Of a stretch of DNA of 64,000 nucleotides, positions 63,540-64,000 are shown piece by piece. The first letter of the stretch is position 1. Each line of letters begins with the position of its first letter. A program made the position numbers and the translations under genes. The stretch is taken from NCBI RefSeq assembly GCF_000333895.2, contig NZ_ANFM02000036.1:1-64000 (forward strand). The letters are read 5' to 3'. The notes under the pieces are model-generated. The model searched no databases and had not been told where the DNA came from. It saw nothing but the letters and a program-made list of their open reading frames with translations. This DNA comes from Grimontia indica. Its GTDB lineage: Bacteria > Pseudomonadota > Gammaproteobacteria > Enterobacterales > Vibrionaceae.

Positions 63540-64000
63540 TTAGAAGTCGTAACGCATGCCTGCTTGCAGTTGGTCATCTTTACCATCAAGGCCTTCGAAT
63601 TTGTAGCCTGCGTAAGCGCGGAAGTTGCCGTTGAATTTGTAAACCGCTTCTGCAGCAAAGTTGTTGGCTTCTTCGGTATTGGTGTCGTCGTACTCACCAA
63701 AGTTGTATACCGCCACCAGCGCCAGTTGCTTAGTCGCTTTGTATTGCGCTGCCACTTCATAACCGGTGTAGTCCTGATTGCCTTTTGAACCAGCGGTGTA
63801 AAGTGCGCCCAGCGTAAAGCCGTTTTGCGAGTATTCAGCCGCCAGGTTGACTTGGTCATCGCTGTCAGTGCCTGCATCCTGAGACACGTAACCTGCACCA
63901 AGGCTGACTACACCAAAGCTATACAGCGCAGAGATGCCGTAGCTGTCTGCATCTTTCTCGTCGGCTGCAATGTAGTTGGCTTGAATAGACAGCGCGTCAA
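63540..64000 (-). CDS. Gram-negative porin, C-terminal part
   Basis: About 153 residues of an outer-membrane trimeric porin, running past the window edge. Alternating beta strands (LAAEYSQNGFTLGALYTAG, AYAGYKFEG) end in MRYDF with a C-terminal Phe, the BAM recognition signal. OmpU-like is likely in this family, but the part seen cannot decide it. Confidence 0.85.
   Translation of the reverse strand, partial: DALSIQANYIAADEKDADSYGISALYSFGVVSLGAGYVSQDAGTDSDDQVNLAAEYSQNGFTLGALYTAGSKGNQDYTGYEVAAQYKATKQLALVAVYNFGEYDDTNTEEANNFAAEAVYKFNGNFRAYAGYKFEGLDGKDDQLQAGMRYDF

Overview
The window is a chromosomal segment of a marine gammaproteobacterium, almost certainly a Vibrionaceae. I infer something near Grimontia or Enterovibrio, but nothing in the sequence fixes the genus. 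The signs are the ffs/atl(ybaZ)/ybaY/tesB neighbourhood, a C-terminal Phe porin, a CSS-EAL phosphodiesterase, two BCCT carriers, a Fur box and ERIC-like repeats. There are no rRNA or tRNA genes.

Bases 1-44600 are mostly ordinary host chromosome: a lipoprotein, a SlyD-type isomerase, a DEDD exonuclease with a CNMP/CBS/DUF294 protein, two paralogous BCCT carriers, an FeS-type photolyase relative, a DAACS symporter, a Fur-box metal permease, a chemoreceptor, an HdfR-like LysR regulator, a class V aminotransferase, an EAL phosphodiesterase, a secreted lipase with an uncharacterised partner, a GbcA/GbcB-type Rieske oxygenase pair, FocA, a five-gene peptide ABC transporter, DUF2058, a RecQ-family helicase and TrhO. 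From about 39 to 44 kb lies a small accessory stretch: a Calx-beta protein, an LRR protein, a Sel1 array, and duplicated pieces of the trhO 3' end.

The centre of the window is a complete type I-F3 CRISPR-associated transposon (CAST) at 44610-60497 (15,888 bp). It has TGT...ACA ends, three TnsB-type sites at each end and a perfect 5-bp target duplication (agaac). From the right end it encodes TnsA, TnsB, TnsC, an Xre regulator, TniQ, a Cas8/Cas5 fusion, Cas7 and Cas6, then a two-spacer array. The second spacer, flanked by atypical repeats, matches the host 4.5S RNA gene (ffs). Five of its eight mismatches fall at positions 6, 12, 18, 24 and 30, the bases a Cascade complex flips out. The transposon joins the chromosome exactly 48 bp from that protospacer, so guide, target and insertion point all agree. 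Palindromes CTAAG-N5-CTTAG occur in front of both tniQ and xre.

The cargo holds a two-gene CBASS-like module (CD-NTase plus SLATT), a zinc phospholipase C-like protein with a coupled lipoprotein, a 42-residue basic protein and a patatin phospholipase with a coupled 82-residue protein. Directly after the last CRISPR repeat lies the most unusual feature: a 114-nt relative of 4.5S RNA. It aligns without gaps to the host ffs at about 64% identity, keeps the fold through paired compensatory changes, and no longer matches the element's own guide. To the right of the transposon the host resumes with ffs, a membrane protein, atl, ybaY, tesB and the 3' part of a porin gene.
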